64,000 bases of DNA from Melanopsichium pennsylvanicum (Eukaryota; Basidiomycota; Ustilaginomycetes; Ustilaginales), in assembly GCA_900208305.1 (NCBI GenBank), contig OAPG01000003.1, positions 1,488,001-1,552,000 of the forward strand, in the 5' to 3' direction. A program made the position numbers and the translations under genes. Numbering within the stretch: the stretch's first letter is position 1; every line of letters starts with the position of its first letter. The notes beneath the pieces are model-generated. The model saw only the letters and a list, made by a program, of their open reading frames with translations. It was not told the origin of the DNA and ran no database searches. Below are positions 1 through 8,761 of the stretch, in pieces.

Positions 1-466
1 CTGCTTGTCGCCGCTGACTGGACTGGCATCAGAGCTCATCGTACTATTAATGGTGCTTGGAATGCCAACAAGCTCATTGAGTTCTTCAATGAGCAGATCT
101 TCCCATTGTTTGGAACCGGATAATGACTTTCGTAATGGATCACGCCCGTTTTCACCATAACCCATGCCTTTGTCGAGCTTATTTAGCAGCATGGTCACAC
201 CATTGAATTCCTGCCTCCATACTCTCCATGGCTCAACATTGCCGAAAACGTGTTTGCCAAGATTAAGCCAATCGTCTCGCGTCAACAGCTTGCGAACCCA
301 TGGCAATCTAGCAAATTTTATCCAAAACACACTCAGTACAGTCACCGCAGACGACTGTGATGGCTGAATTCGTGAAACCATGCGTTGGTTGGTGGTAGCG
401 GAGGCTGGTCACCCTCTCGGACATGATCATGATGCAACCGCTGCCATCAACCGATATGGTCTCTAG
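1..466 (+). pseudogene. Degraded DDE transposase relic (Tc1/mariner-IS630 type), cut by the window edge
   Basis: Three frames together spell the C-terminal half of a DDE superfamily endonuclease. Frame 1 (1-123) reads LLVAADWTGIRAHRTINGAW and stops at TAA 121-123. Frame 3 (126-206) gives FVMDHARFHHNP, the usual second catalytic Asp motif. Frame 1 again (193-360) gives GHTIEFLPPYSPWLNIAENV, the typical PPYSP...E third-acidic motif, and then FAKIK. Frame 2 (380-466) gives a tail ending HPLGHDHDATAAINRYGL and a stop. At least three frame changes plus internal stops show it is no longer coding. The 5' part, with the first catalytic Asp region and terminal repeat, lies outside the window. The family assignment rests on motif order and spacing; the exact clade (Tc1, pogo-like or IS630-like) cannot be told from this fragment. 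Confidence 0.8.
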
Positions 467-768
467 CTCTTTTCGTGTTTCTCATGTACTGTAATTCACT
501 CAATTCAAGCTCTTTCTCATGCTACGAGACTGAAAACAAATCAATCGGTAAACATGCAGTCTATATGTTCTGAAACATTAGTCTAACGGTTACCATTCAG
601 TGTGCTAATGGTCTACTTGTGAGTAATGGTTAACGATATCCGTTAAAGATGAATAGTGACGATCTGGTAACGGTTTCGAACGCGTCGATCTCGGTTTTGA
701 TTGCAAAAAGGTGTATTGTTGGGGAGCTGGGATATGTAGTTGTACAATGCAATGCTTGATGTATGATA
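467..768. other. Gene-free stretch between transposase relic and next gene
   Basis: No coding frame is supportable. It is AT-richer than its neighbours and holds imperfectly repeated words: TAACGGTTACCATT at 584-597, TAATGGTTAACG from 624, and GGTAACGG near 666. The first two are partly inverted relative to each other, so this may be the 3' non-coding end of the transposon. A TGTACTGTAATTCAC word lies at 485-499. No target-site duplication can be checked because the left end is missing. Confidence 0.4.
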
Positions 769-3360
769 TTACAGTGATGGAGAGACACGAGGATCGTCTT
801 GGCTATCGTCGGTGATCATCACGAGATCAGGATCGGAATTTGAGACGGAGGAATTGCGATCAATGTGGGTAGGCGATGCTGGCTTGTCAACATGTTGCGA
901 GATACATAGGGATCCTTTGAAGCGACACTTACTACGACGATGGTCGACACTGATCGCGCCGCCGCCACAAGCGACCAGCATTCGTCTGTCTCTGTAGGCT
1001 GCCCCCGCCGCATCCTGCTCATCCAGATCCGTAGATGAGGATTCACTGGGGCTAAAATTCGGAGACATGATTGGCTCTGGCAATAATTCGAGAGGCTCCA
1101 AGAGATCGAGAAACGACCGTGAGTCGTCATCGTCCTCTGAGCTATCAACATCGGTGTCCGCAAGAATCTCATCGCCATTCATGCGCGTCTCTGAAGACCT
1201 GTCTTGCTTGTCTACGACGTTCTGATGCAGCTCGAAGCCTTTTGTCAGGTCAACATCTTGCGTCTGTGTCTCCGCGCTTGACAATCTATTATGGTGATCT
1301 TGATGCTTACCGATTTGAGGCGTACTGAGATCAGGAGCCAACGGTAGCTGCAGAGAGTCAGCCGCTTGGTCGTCGATATACATGTCGGAGTTGAGCGTGC
1401 TCGACGAACAATGATCACCACATGCAGTCTCGTTCTTATTCCTCTTGACTTCCAGATGCGCTGCGTCAGAGTCATTTGCTTTGCGTTTGAGCCCAGCCGT
1501 GGTCTGACTCGCCCCGAGGACGTTATCCAGGTCGCGATGCTCTAATTTGCTGCTTTCTGAATTGCGGTGCATTTTCACGAGATCGAGGAGCGACCGAGTC
1601 GTTGTCTCGGCACCAAAGAGCTGGGATCTTTGCTCGTGATCCAGAGCTCGCTGCCGTTTGGCGAGCTTTGAGGGCGCAAATGGTTGTGTTCGAGGCAAGG
1701 TAGGACTCTCGAGCCTGTGTGCGGACTCTGGAGAGCCAAAGGATGCCTCATGCTCCCGCGAGGCGCGACGTTGACGAGATATTTGCAACGCACGGACGGG
1801 GCTCTTCTGCGGACCGGGCGAAGCAATGGATGCGAAGATGTGCTCGGCGGAGATAATAGGGAGATGCTTAATATCGTCGACTTCGCCATCAAAATCATCG
1901 GCATTGCCGTCAACCAGAGATGCCAAGAAGCGCTTCTTTCCTGATTTTGGAGTAGTAGGGTGATTTGCGTACAGTGAAGAATGCGAGGGCTTTGCAAGGG
2001 CTTCGGACTTGATCTCTGCGTCGTCGCGTTCCTGCTTGTTGCTCGCGACGTCAGGAGCAGGGGTAAGGTGCGTACCAAAGAGCTGATCGGCAATTTCGCG
2101 AGCCAAGACCATTGCTTTACGCGCGGGGAGCAGCTTCGGGTTGGCGGAACGCGGGGAGTCGCGCTCTTCCGATGCATACAGGGACGGCTTGTTGGTGCGC
2201 TTGATTGCCTTCTTAGTGATGACGGCGTCTCTGCCGCGCTTCTTGGGTGAGGCCGCGATCTGGCTTGCCCTTCCTTCGTGACGGACGATATCGGCGTCTT
2301 GAACCACCTCCTGTAGCATGGTGCGCTCTTCTCGGACTCTCTTCTCGTCTGCTTCTTCCCGCTCGATGGCGCTGCGAATATCAATTTTGATGGCGTCAAG
2401 GGCGGTGTTCCTGGCAACACCGTTCAGAGGAGCGCAGAGTGACATGTGCTCTTGTTTAACTTTGGCCGCAGCTGATTTGGTGAAGGATTCGGCACAGAAG
2501 GAGCAGCGACGAACGAGCCGGAAGCCCGCAGCAGAGATGTGAGAGAGGTCTATGGAACAGAGACCAGCTGCCTTGGCCGCCTCGATGGTCTTTCTGAGTT
2601 GTACGGATGCCTCTTTAGATGCTTTCTTCGTCTTTGAATTCGTGACCTTTTTGGGGGCGGACACGGAAACCTTTGGCGAAGACGTGGAAGCTGACATATT
2701 GTCTGTGATGGCAGTGGTCAGCGCTATAAATGCTGATATCGAAGACGCGGACGAAGAAAGTGCGGGATTGCGCTTTGTCTTACAAGGCTCCGGTTTGAGC
2801 GTGCTCGGGACAGGTTTGCGAGAGGAGCGGGGATTGGTAGGGCTGTTATATGTGTATCGGCCGGCCATGTCTCGGAGGGGAGCGTGGGAAGAGGTTTGGG
2901 AAGATTCGATATCTTCGGCGTGCTTCAAAACAATGTCATCGACGTCTACATGATCGTCGGAATCCGAGATAACGATCGGCTCATGAGCATTGTTCATAGG
3001 CTTGCTGGCATGTCTTGCCTTTTTGGAATAGGCCGAAGGAGGTTTGGTGATGCTATGGTCGCCAGGATTTGGCGACTGTTGCCTAGGTCTCTTGGGGTAC
3101 ATGGGCATGTCAGGACAAATAACAGCGGCAACGTCCCCAGTTGAAATCGAGATGGACAGAGGCAAGGAGGGGCTCGAAGTACCGCCGGGATTGTAGAGCA
3201 ATTTGGCCGAAGTTTGGTTTTGATGACGCGAAATCTGGAAGGGAACAATGTGCCGAGAACGAGTATTGGTCTGGAACTCGTCGATGCGACTAGAACCATC
3301 ACGTTTGGGGCGGGAGGATAGTGTCAGCGCACTGGTTGCGTTGAGGAGGTCCTCGACCAT
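769..3360 (-). CDS. Unknown nuclear-type protein with a UBZ4-like C2HC zinc finger (863 aa)
   Basis: A single uninterrupted frame from ATG at 3360 to a stop at 769. The protein is mostly low-complexity Ser/Lys/Asp-rich sequence with many basic patches (for example PKKRGRD), as expected for a disordered nuclear protein. The one recognisable domain is a C-x2-C-x15-H-x3-C element (CSFCAESF...EHMSLC, around residues 284-310), which resembles the UBZ4 ubiquitin-binding finger of SLX4 and RAD18. It is followed by a charged helical stretch. An SLX4-like scaffold is possible, but I do not see the C-terminal SLX1-binding region, so no symbol is given. A strongly acidic block (SSEDDDD) lies near the C-terminus. 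It is divergently oriented to the gene starting at 3971. Confidence 0.8.
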   Translation of the reverse strand: MVEDLLNATSALTLSSRPKRDGSSRIDEFQTNTRSRHIVPFQISRHQNQTSAKLLYNPGGTSSPSLPLSISISTGDVAAVICPDMPMYPKRPRQQSPNPGDHSITKPPSAYSKKARHASKPMNNAHEPIVISDSDDHVDVDDIVLKHAEDIESSQTSSHAPLRDMAGRYTYNSPTNPRSSRKPVPSTLKPEPCKTKRNPALSSSASSISAFIALTTAITDNMSASTSSPKVSVSAPKKVTNSKTKKASKEASVQLRKTIEAAKAAGLCSIDLSHISAAGFRLVRRCSFCAESFTKSAAAKVKQEHMSLCAPLNGVARNTALDAIKIDIRSAIEREEADEKRVREERTMLQEVVQDADIVRHEGRASQIAASPKKRGRDAVITKKAIKRTNKPSLYASEERDSPRSANPKLLPARKAMVLAREIADQLFGTHLTPAPDVASNKQERDDAEIKSEALAKPSHSSLYANHPTTPKSGKKRFLASLVDGNADDFDGEVDDIKHLPIISAEHIFASIASPGPQKSPVRALQISRQRRASREHEASFGSPESAHRLESPTLPRTQPFAPSKLAKRQRALDHEQRSQLFGAETTTRSLLDLVKMHRNSESSKLEHRDLDNVLGASQTTAGLKRKANDSDAAHLEVKRNKNETACGDHCSSSTLNSDMYIDDQAADSLQLPLAPDLSTPQIGKHQDHHNRLSSAETQTQDVDLTKGFELHQNVVDKQDRSSETRMNGDEILADTDVDSSEDDDDSRSFLDLLEPLELLPEPIMSPNFSPSESSSTDLDEQDAAGAAYRDRRMLVACGGGAISVDHRRSKCRFKGSLCISQHVDKPASPTHIDRNSSVSNSDPDLVMITDDSQDDPRVSPSL

Positions 3361-3970
3361 TCCTTGGGCGTATATATAAGCCGGCGATGCTCAGCGAGGG
3401 ATTTGGGAAGATCATCAAGGATAGATGTGCGTTTATTGGTAGGACCCTTTGGAGTGCTGTTCAGCGCAATGTTGATGTAGTGAAAGGAAGTAGCACTGTA
3501 AAGCCACGACCGCCTTGATGAAGCCAAATCAAGGACAGGAGAGATCTGGCGAGGGTGATGCAAGTGTGTCTGAACCCTTATCTTGAAATTTACTCTAACA
3601 TTTACTGTGTCATAGTCTCACGCTGCAAAAACAGCGCAGCAAGTGTGCAGCAAAGTGGTTTTCGATTAGGTCACGTGTGTGCTTTTCGAAATTTGGTGAT
3701 GCAGACTTGAGAGGCGTCTGTCTAGCCATGGCCAAGGCGTGTTGTGTGTTGAATGGTGTTGGTCTTTTGAGGCGCGTCTCACCAAATCCACTTAGTCACA
3801 TTTCGCATGTCGAGCTCGTACACCTTCATCATCACCTCCCCATCACGACCATTTATTACGCCCAATCTTGTGAACAGAACCGCAAACTTCAACATCACAA
3901 CACAATCACAGACACCAACAATCTTTAATCGCTTCTGACTAATCTGCAGGTTCAACTTCATCGCTTTAAT
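3361..3970. promoter_or_regulatory. Divergent intergenic region, shared promoter space
   Basis: About 610 bp separate two divergent starts (3360 minus, 3971 plus), so it must hold both promoters and 5' UTRs. There is a TATATATAA stretch at 3369-3377, close upstream of the minus-strand ATG. Words of the ATTTACT/TTTACTGT type occur at 3588-3608. No upstream coding exon is convincing. Confidence 0.5.
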
Positions 3971-5572
3971 ATGGCCGGTTCTAGCTCGAGACCAAGTTCT
4001 CGCGGTCGCAAATCCGACGCGCAAGCTCCGCTACGACCTCGTAAAGTGGCTTTCGGAGGCGCCCAGGGTGATTCAGATGAGACTAGTATGAGCGGATCCA
4101 TCGACCTCACACCAGATGCCGTCAAGGTCTTGATCAATGAAGCCAGAATGTGAGTAGAGCAGCTCCGTCCACAGCTCAGTTCTTAGCCGGCGCTGATCCA
4201 CCAGTCAACCCCCAACGTCATGTACTTACCATCCTTTTCGTATCCTTGCCGCGGCTTATGTCTTGACAGTATCCTTGCAGACCTAGCACCACAACCATCA
4301 GCACGATCGCCCACCAAGATGGCCACCGATGCTTTTGAAATCTCACCAGACAACCTCTCTCTGCACACTCTTCGAGACCAGCTTCTGTCCAAAGCTGATC
4401 GCAGCAATCAAAGACGGCTTTTTGGAGATGGCGCGTCGCCAGCTAAGCGTCGACGTAGCAGCATGTCCCAATTTGCGGGCCAAGGCGATCTTGACATCAA
4501 TTGGCCGATGTACAAGGAATGGCCCGAGGGACTCATAGAGGAGGAGAGGCTCTTGCTCGACTACTTCAAAAAGCTCAAGTTCATCTACCTCGAACAGGAG
4601 ACCAAGATGCGCTTCATGGCCGACATTCAGGACGACATCGAGTCAGGCAAAGAAGCCACCGTTTACTCGGCCGCCGAAGTAGCTGAACGAGAGCGCATCG
4701 CTAAATCACTCAAGACCCAGCTCACCGAAGCTAAAGCCGAGGTGCGTGGGCTCAGGAAAGAGGTGGACGCAGCGGCCGACGAGCTCTTTGAGCCGTGGCA
4801 GGAGGTAGAGAGGGACAGCCGCGAGGCTGAGCTGCTCATCAAAGAGATTGGCGACATGGAGCTCGAGCTGGCCAAGATCCGCGCTCGGAATCATGGCAAG
4901 GGTGGCAGTGTGGCTGCGATCGCGGGCCGAGATGGACCGCTGACCACCGGTGAAGCTGAAAAGTACTGCGATATGCAGATTCAGGAGATGACCACGCTCG
5001 AAGCCAAGACAGCCAACGTCAAAAAGGCCATCGAGGCGACAAAGAAGGACTTGGTGTCGTCATTAAGAGCGCTAGACAGGATCAACGCCGAGCGTTCGCT
5101 GGCAGAAAAGTTCGCCAATGAGGCCAAGATGGGCATGGGAGTCGACGGTGGTCGAGATTTCGAAATAGAACGCCTATGTGCCAGCCACACAGCTACCATC
5201 GGCTTGCTACGATCGTTGTTGGGCATAGATGACATCGAAGCGATCTCGGCCAATGAGATCCGCATCACCTACAAGCTTGCTCTCGATTCGATTGTCAGCT
5301 CACAAGAACAGCAGCTGCTGCTGCAGCAAGAGGCAGCTGAGAGAAGCTTGACCACGCGACGCAAGCGCAAATCGATAGCTCTGCCGGATCAATCGCTTGT
5401 CCATGTTAATTTGCGCTTCAAGGATATTGGTGGTCGTATCGAAGAGGTCACCGTGATCTCGTCCAAGGGCGAGCGATACGACATGCCTGAGGCCTCAATG
5501 GCGAGGCTGCGAGCGTTTCAAAAGGCCAACGACGTGCCTCTGATTGTGCAAGAGGTCTTGGCAGCTTTCTGA
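3971..5572 (+). CDS. Coiled-coil protein with possible C-terminal RWD-like fold; kinetochore candidate
   Basis: Two exons: 3971-4149 and 4270-5572, joined by a 120-nt intron (GTGAGT...GACAG). The junction restores the frame (AT|T, Ile), giving 493 aa; the other AG at 4280 would break the frame. The N-terminus is Ser/Arg-rich, then LTPDAVKVLINEAR and a region with basic SPAKRRRSS. A conserved-looking segment (INWPMYKEWPEGLIEEERLL) leads into long coiled coil (about residues 200-350, rich in E/K/A heptads). The tail, with alternating strands such as VHVNLRFKDIGGRIEEVTVI, looks like an RWD-type fold, as seen in kinetochore subunits (Spc24/25, KNL1, Sos7/Kre28). That architecture suggests a kinetochore protein, but I recognise no diagnostic motif. 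The gene model is secure; the function is inference. Confidence 0.75.
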
Positions 5573-6114
5573 GCAGCGAGAGGGCGTATTATTCAGCCGG
5601 GTTGACTGACGTCAAATCTGCCGTGTATGCAGATACACTTTGGCCGCCCCCGGCTCCGCTCGACATCTTCAACCTTCAGGCTTCCATAGTTAGGCTTCTC
5701 ATCTCCCCCCAATGCTCCTGTGTCACTTTGCAGCACATCAATACCCCGCCAGTATCCAGCGCAGATTTGTTTAAATTCTCGGCAGCCCGCAATGCAGACC
5801 TGACAGAGAAGCTGCGTATCAAGTACTTTTGTAGAAGAACATGAGTGACACGAATGGGGATCCCTCGCTGAAATTTCATCCATGGCTTGCATGACCTCCT
5901 ATATCTCAGAGGCTGCAGTCGCCTTATCTCGCAGAGCTGACGTGCGCATACCACGCGTAAAGGTCTCACCGATATGAACAACGGCAATGAGTCATTTCGG
6001 GAAAGGGCCACCTGTACAAAAGCTGAGTTCGGGATCAGTGCGACTTTTTTGGCTCAATTCATGCAGGGTCCTCCTTTCGATTCGGCGCCGACGGCCGCAG
6101 GTTCTGCGCTGTGC

Positions 6115-6135
6115 TGTACTGTAATTTACAGTACA
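6115..6135. repeat. Perfect 10-bp-arm palindrome with single-base centre
   Basis: TGTACTGTAA, one central T, then TTACAGTACA: the two arms are exact reverse complements. It lies in the gene-free region between two plus-strand genes. Related words recur in other gene-free stretches of this window. Confidence 0.85.
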
Positions 6136-6354
6136 CATGGGCGTGCGTCAAAAAGCTCATCAGCAGCCGAAAAAAAAGCTCATTTTTCCTGCGCTGGATT
6201 ACTCCACTTTGCCACTATTTCTGCCGCCCCCAGGACTACTTACAGCATGAGTACACTCTCGTCCATCCATCCATCTTCTCTCTCTCGTTATCACATCACA
6301 CTTGGTCCATATCCACAGAGCTGTTGTATTTGCGAGCTTCATAGCTCGATAGGA

Positions 6355-6406
6355 GCGCACCAGCGCACCAGCGCAACCAGCGCAACCAGCGCAACCAGCG
6401 CAACCA
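6355..6406. repeat. Minisatellite of GCGCA(A)CCA units
   Basis: Two copies of the 8-mer GCGCACCA (6355-6370) are followed by four copies of the 9-mer GCGCAACCA (6371-6406). It lies about 370 bp before the start codon of the SWIM/RING gene and is likely length-variable. Confidence 0.9.
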
Positions 6407-6770
6407 CGACAGCCAGCTGACTGGATCTCATGGCGGAAGCTCCCATACGCATACAGTAAAGTGGCATCCGAATCAAATCACACCACATAACCTTCCTCGA
6501 GACTCACTCCTGCGAACGCTACCTTTGATCTGATCACTCGCACCCTTTTGGCCCTTGAAGCGCCTTCTCTCAACGTTGCTTCTATCTTCTTGGGCTATTC
6601 TCGTTTCTCGCGTCTGTTCATCTCCCGTCTCTCTACCCTACCTCGGTTACCTTTACGCTTCCTTCACGCTTCGCTCAGGTGATGAGTCGAACAGTCCACG
6701 GCTCACCATCAAGTCTAACACTGGCCTGTGAATCACACCAACTACTTTTTTCCATTCCCCGATCATCGAT

Positions 6771-8123
6771 ATGACTGGTTCCGATGACGAAGGGTTCGAG
6801 GTGATTGCCGCCCAAGGCTCTGGTATCCGACGGTCCCCAAGAAAACCGGCTCGCGATCTAGACAGGACCGCACTGCCTTCTATTCCTAAAGTGGCTTCCT
6901 CTGCATCCTCAACTCATGAGCTAGAGACCGAAGCGCTCGGCCTGAATGCATCGCATCCGAGTCGCCGCGCAGCAAGCTCGTCGAACACCAAGCGGAAGAG
7001 GACATGTAGCACGGTCTCTCGAGCCAGCGCTTGCCCCTCGTCTGACGCAGAAGTCGATGAGCTCGAAGAAGGCTCGCATCGAAGGTACAGGAAGCCATCC
7101 ATTTCGTCGAGCTCCTCCAAGTCTGCCAGCCGCATCAAAGCCAAGGGCAAGGCGAAGCAGAAAGATGACAAGCCCAAAAAGCCCACCAAGGCTGCGCTAG
7201 AACGCCAGAAGCTCGAAGAGATTCGCAAGGACAAGCACTTTAAGAAGCTTGATGATGCCAACATCCGACGTATTGCGAGAGCGCATCACGAGCGTCTCTA
7301 CCTCATCCACCGCTACCGTCAAGGTGACGATCCTAAGGAGGCTTTCGACGTGTGCGGTTCCAAAGGCAATGTATACAAGATTCTCGTTGATCGCAGCGTC
7401 AGTTGCACCTGCATGGACTTCAAACTGCGTCGACAAGTGTGCAAGCACCTGCTCTTCGTTTACATAAAGGTACTCCGTCTGGGCAGCCACATGCCTGTGT
7501 ATAACAAGGTACGTCTCTCCAACGACGAGGTCGAAAAAGTATTCGAAGAAGCTCTTGACGACCCCGTGGCACAAGTCATGGCTAAGCCTGAACTTCGCAA
7601 CGCCTGGGAGAAGGCTGTAGGATACAAGTCTGATGACTACGAACCTACGACTAGCTCATCTGCCTCGAATGAGGAGCTGATACCCGGCGGCAAGCGTCTC
7701 ATCCCAGAGGAAGGCGATGTCTGTGGTGTATGCTACGAGGACCTTGAAGCTGGTAGCGCTGAAGGCCTCGAGTTCTGTCTCGAGTCGTGTGGGCGACCGA
7801 TCCACACGGACTGTCTCGAGACCTGGTTCAACACCCGGGGTTTCGCACAAACTTGCATTTGGTGCCGAGCAAGGTGGCGCAACCCACTCAAGGAGGAAGT
7901 TGCCGACAAGAAGCACCAGGGTTACGGTCTCGGATTGGGACACCGCGGAAATGTGGTCGATGGCTCGGGTAGGCAGCTCAATCTCGCCGCTACTGCAGGT
8001 CTCGAAGTCGTGCCACGGCCCCAACCAGAAAATGAGAATAACGACAACGGTGTGCTTCCGGACGTTGCGGACCTCTATAGAACCGACGTCGATGGCAACG
8101 ATGCAGCAGCTGGCTGGGACTGA
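6771..8123 (+). CDS. SWIM and RING-type zinc-finger protein, ZSWIM2-like E3 ligase candidate
   Basis: Intronless, 450 aa, from ATG at 6771. Residues 1-140 are Ser/Lys-rich with basic tracts (KAKGKAKQKDDKPKKPTKAA), probably nuclear. Residues about 200-235 form a SWIM finger with the C-x-C...C-x-H pattern: SCTCMDFKLRRQVCKHLLFV. Residues about 317-370 form a RING-like finger: CGVC, then CLESCGRPIHTDCLETW, then CIWCRARW. SWIM followed by RING is the arrangement of ZSWIM2/MEX-type ubiquitin ligases, where the RING recruits the E2 and SWIM mediates protein or DNA contacts. A substrate cannot be inferred. The C-terminal 80 residues are acidic and disordered. The domain calls are clear; ligase activity is inferred from the family. 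Confidence 0.9.
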   Translation: MTGSDDEGFEVIAAQGSGIRRSPRKPARDLDRTALPSIPKVASSASSTHELETEALGLNASHPSRRAASSSNTKRKRTCSTVSRASACPSSDAEVDELEEGSHRRYRKPSISSSSSKSASRIKAKGKAKQKDDKPKKPTKAALERQKLEEIRKDKHFKKLDDANIRRIARAHHERLYLIHRYRQGDDPKEAFDVCGSKGNVYKILVDRSVSCTCMDFKLRRQVCKHLLFVYIKVLRLGSHMPVYNKVRLSNDEVEKVFEEALDDPVAQVMAKPELRNAWEKAVGYKSDDYEPTTSSSASNEELIPGGKRLIPEEGDVCGVCYEDLEAGSAEGLEFCLESCGRPIHTDCLETWFNTRGFAQTCIWCRARWRNPLKEEVADKKHQGYGLGLGHRGNVVDGSGRQLNLAATAGLEVVPRPQPENENNDNGVLPDVADLYRTDVDGNDAAAGWD

Positions 8124-8761
8124 TGGGTTTGCCACGCTTGTCACCAACAGTACATGCCTCTCATCAAGTCTCGATGCCGGTTTTTTAGCCAACCATACCC
8201 TCCCTGCCGTTTTGTTGTCTTTGTCTCGTCGCGCAATCCGTTGATAGTCCGCTAAAGCAACGTCTCTATCTCTCTCGTGTCATTGTTCAGCTGTGTCTTG
8301 CATGAAGAATGTCTTCTCGATATCCAATGTTATTGATTCTTTCTTCTGATCCCAGTCTGTCTTGTTTCCATGTCTCGAGCGGAATGACATTGTAGCGTGT
8401 GAGGAATCATAAGAAGTTGCGAGTGTGGAATGGTGGCTCTAAATGCGACGCGTGGAAGAAGCTCGAGATCCTGGTTTTGTACAGCGGCCACGCAACACGA
8501 GCAGAACAGAGATCAACACTTTTCTAGTCTCGAATTTCCAACTGAAGAAGCCTTCAGCCTCGGATATGACTTGAACCCCCATACACAGGTTCTTCCCCCA
8601 TCATAATTCACTTGCACACCACCAACTTTGGCGCTTCCGTAGGCTGCAACGCCACGTCTCATATCTATCCTAATATCCTAGGCCTCGCCCCCTTTGCTTA
8701 ACCTACGTATCCAGTCAAAGCCGCACCACGACCCGCACTGCAGCTGCGCCCGTCATCGACC
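8124..8761. other. Gene-free stretch; 3' UTR and promoter of pseudokinase gene
   Basis: No coding frame stands out. The last 150 bp before the ATG at 8762 are C-rich on the plus strand, typical of a fungal 5' UTR. Confidence 0.4.

Larger units (their letters stand above)
5573..6770. other. Gene-free stretch of 1.2 kb with palindrome and minisatellite
   Basis: Holds the 3' end of the upstream coiled-coil gene and the promoter/5' UTR of the SWIM/RING gene. Short open frames here (for example 5974-6420) are compositionally non-coding and span the minisatellite. From about 6480 to 6760 the plus strand is C/T-rich, as is common upstream of fungal transcription starts. No RNA gene is seen. Confidence 0.5.
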
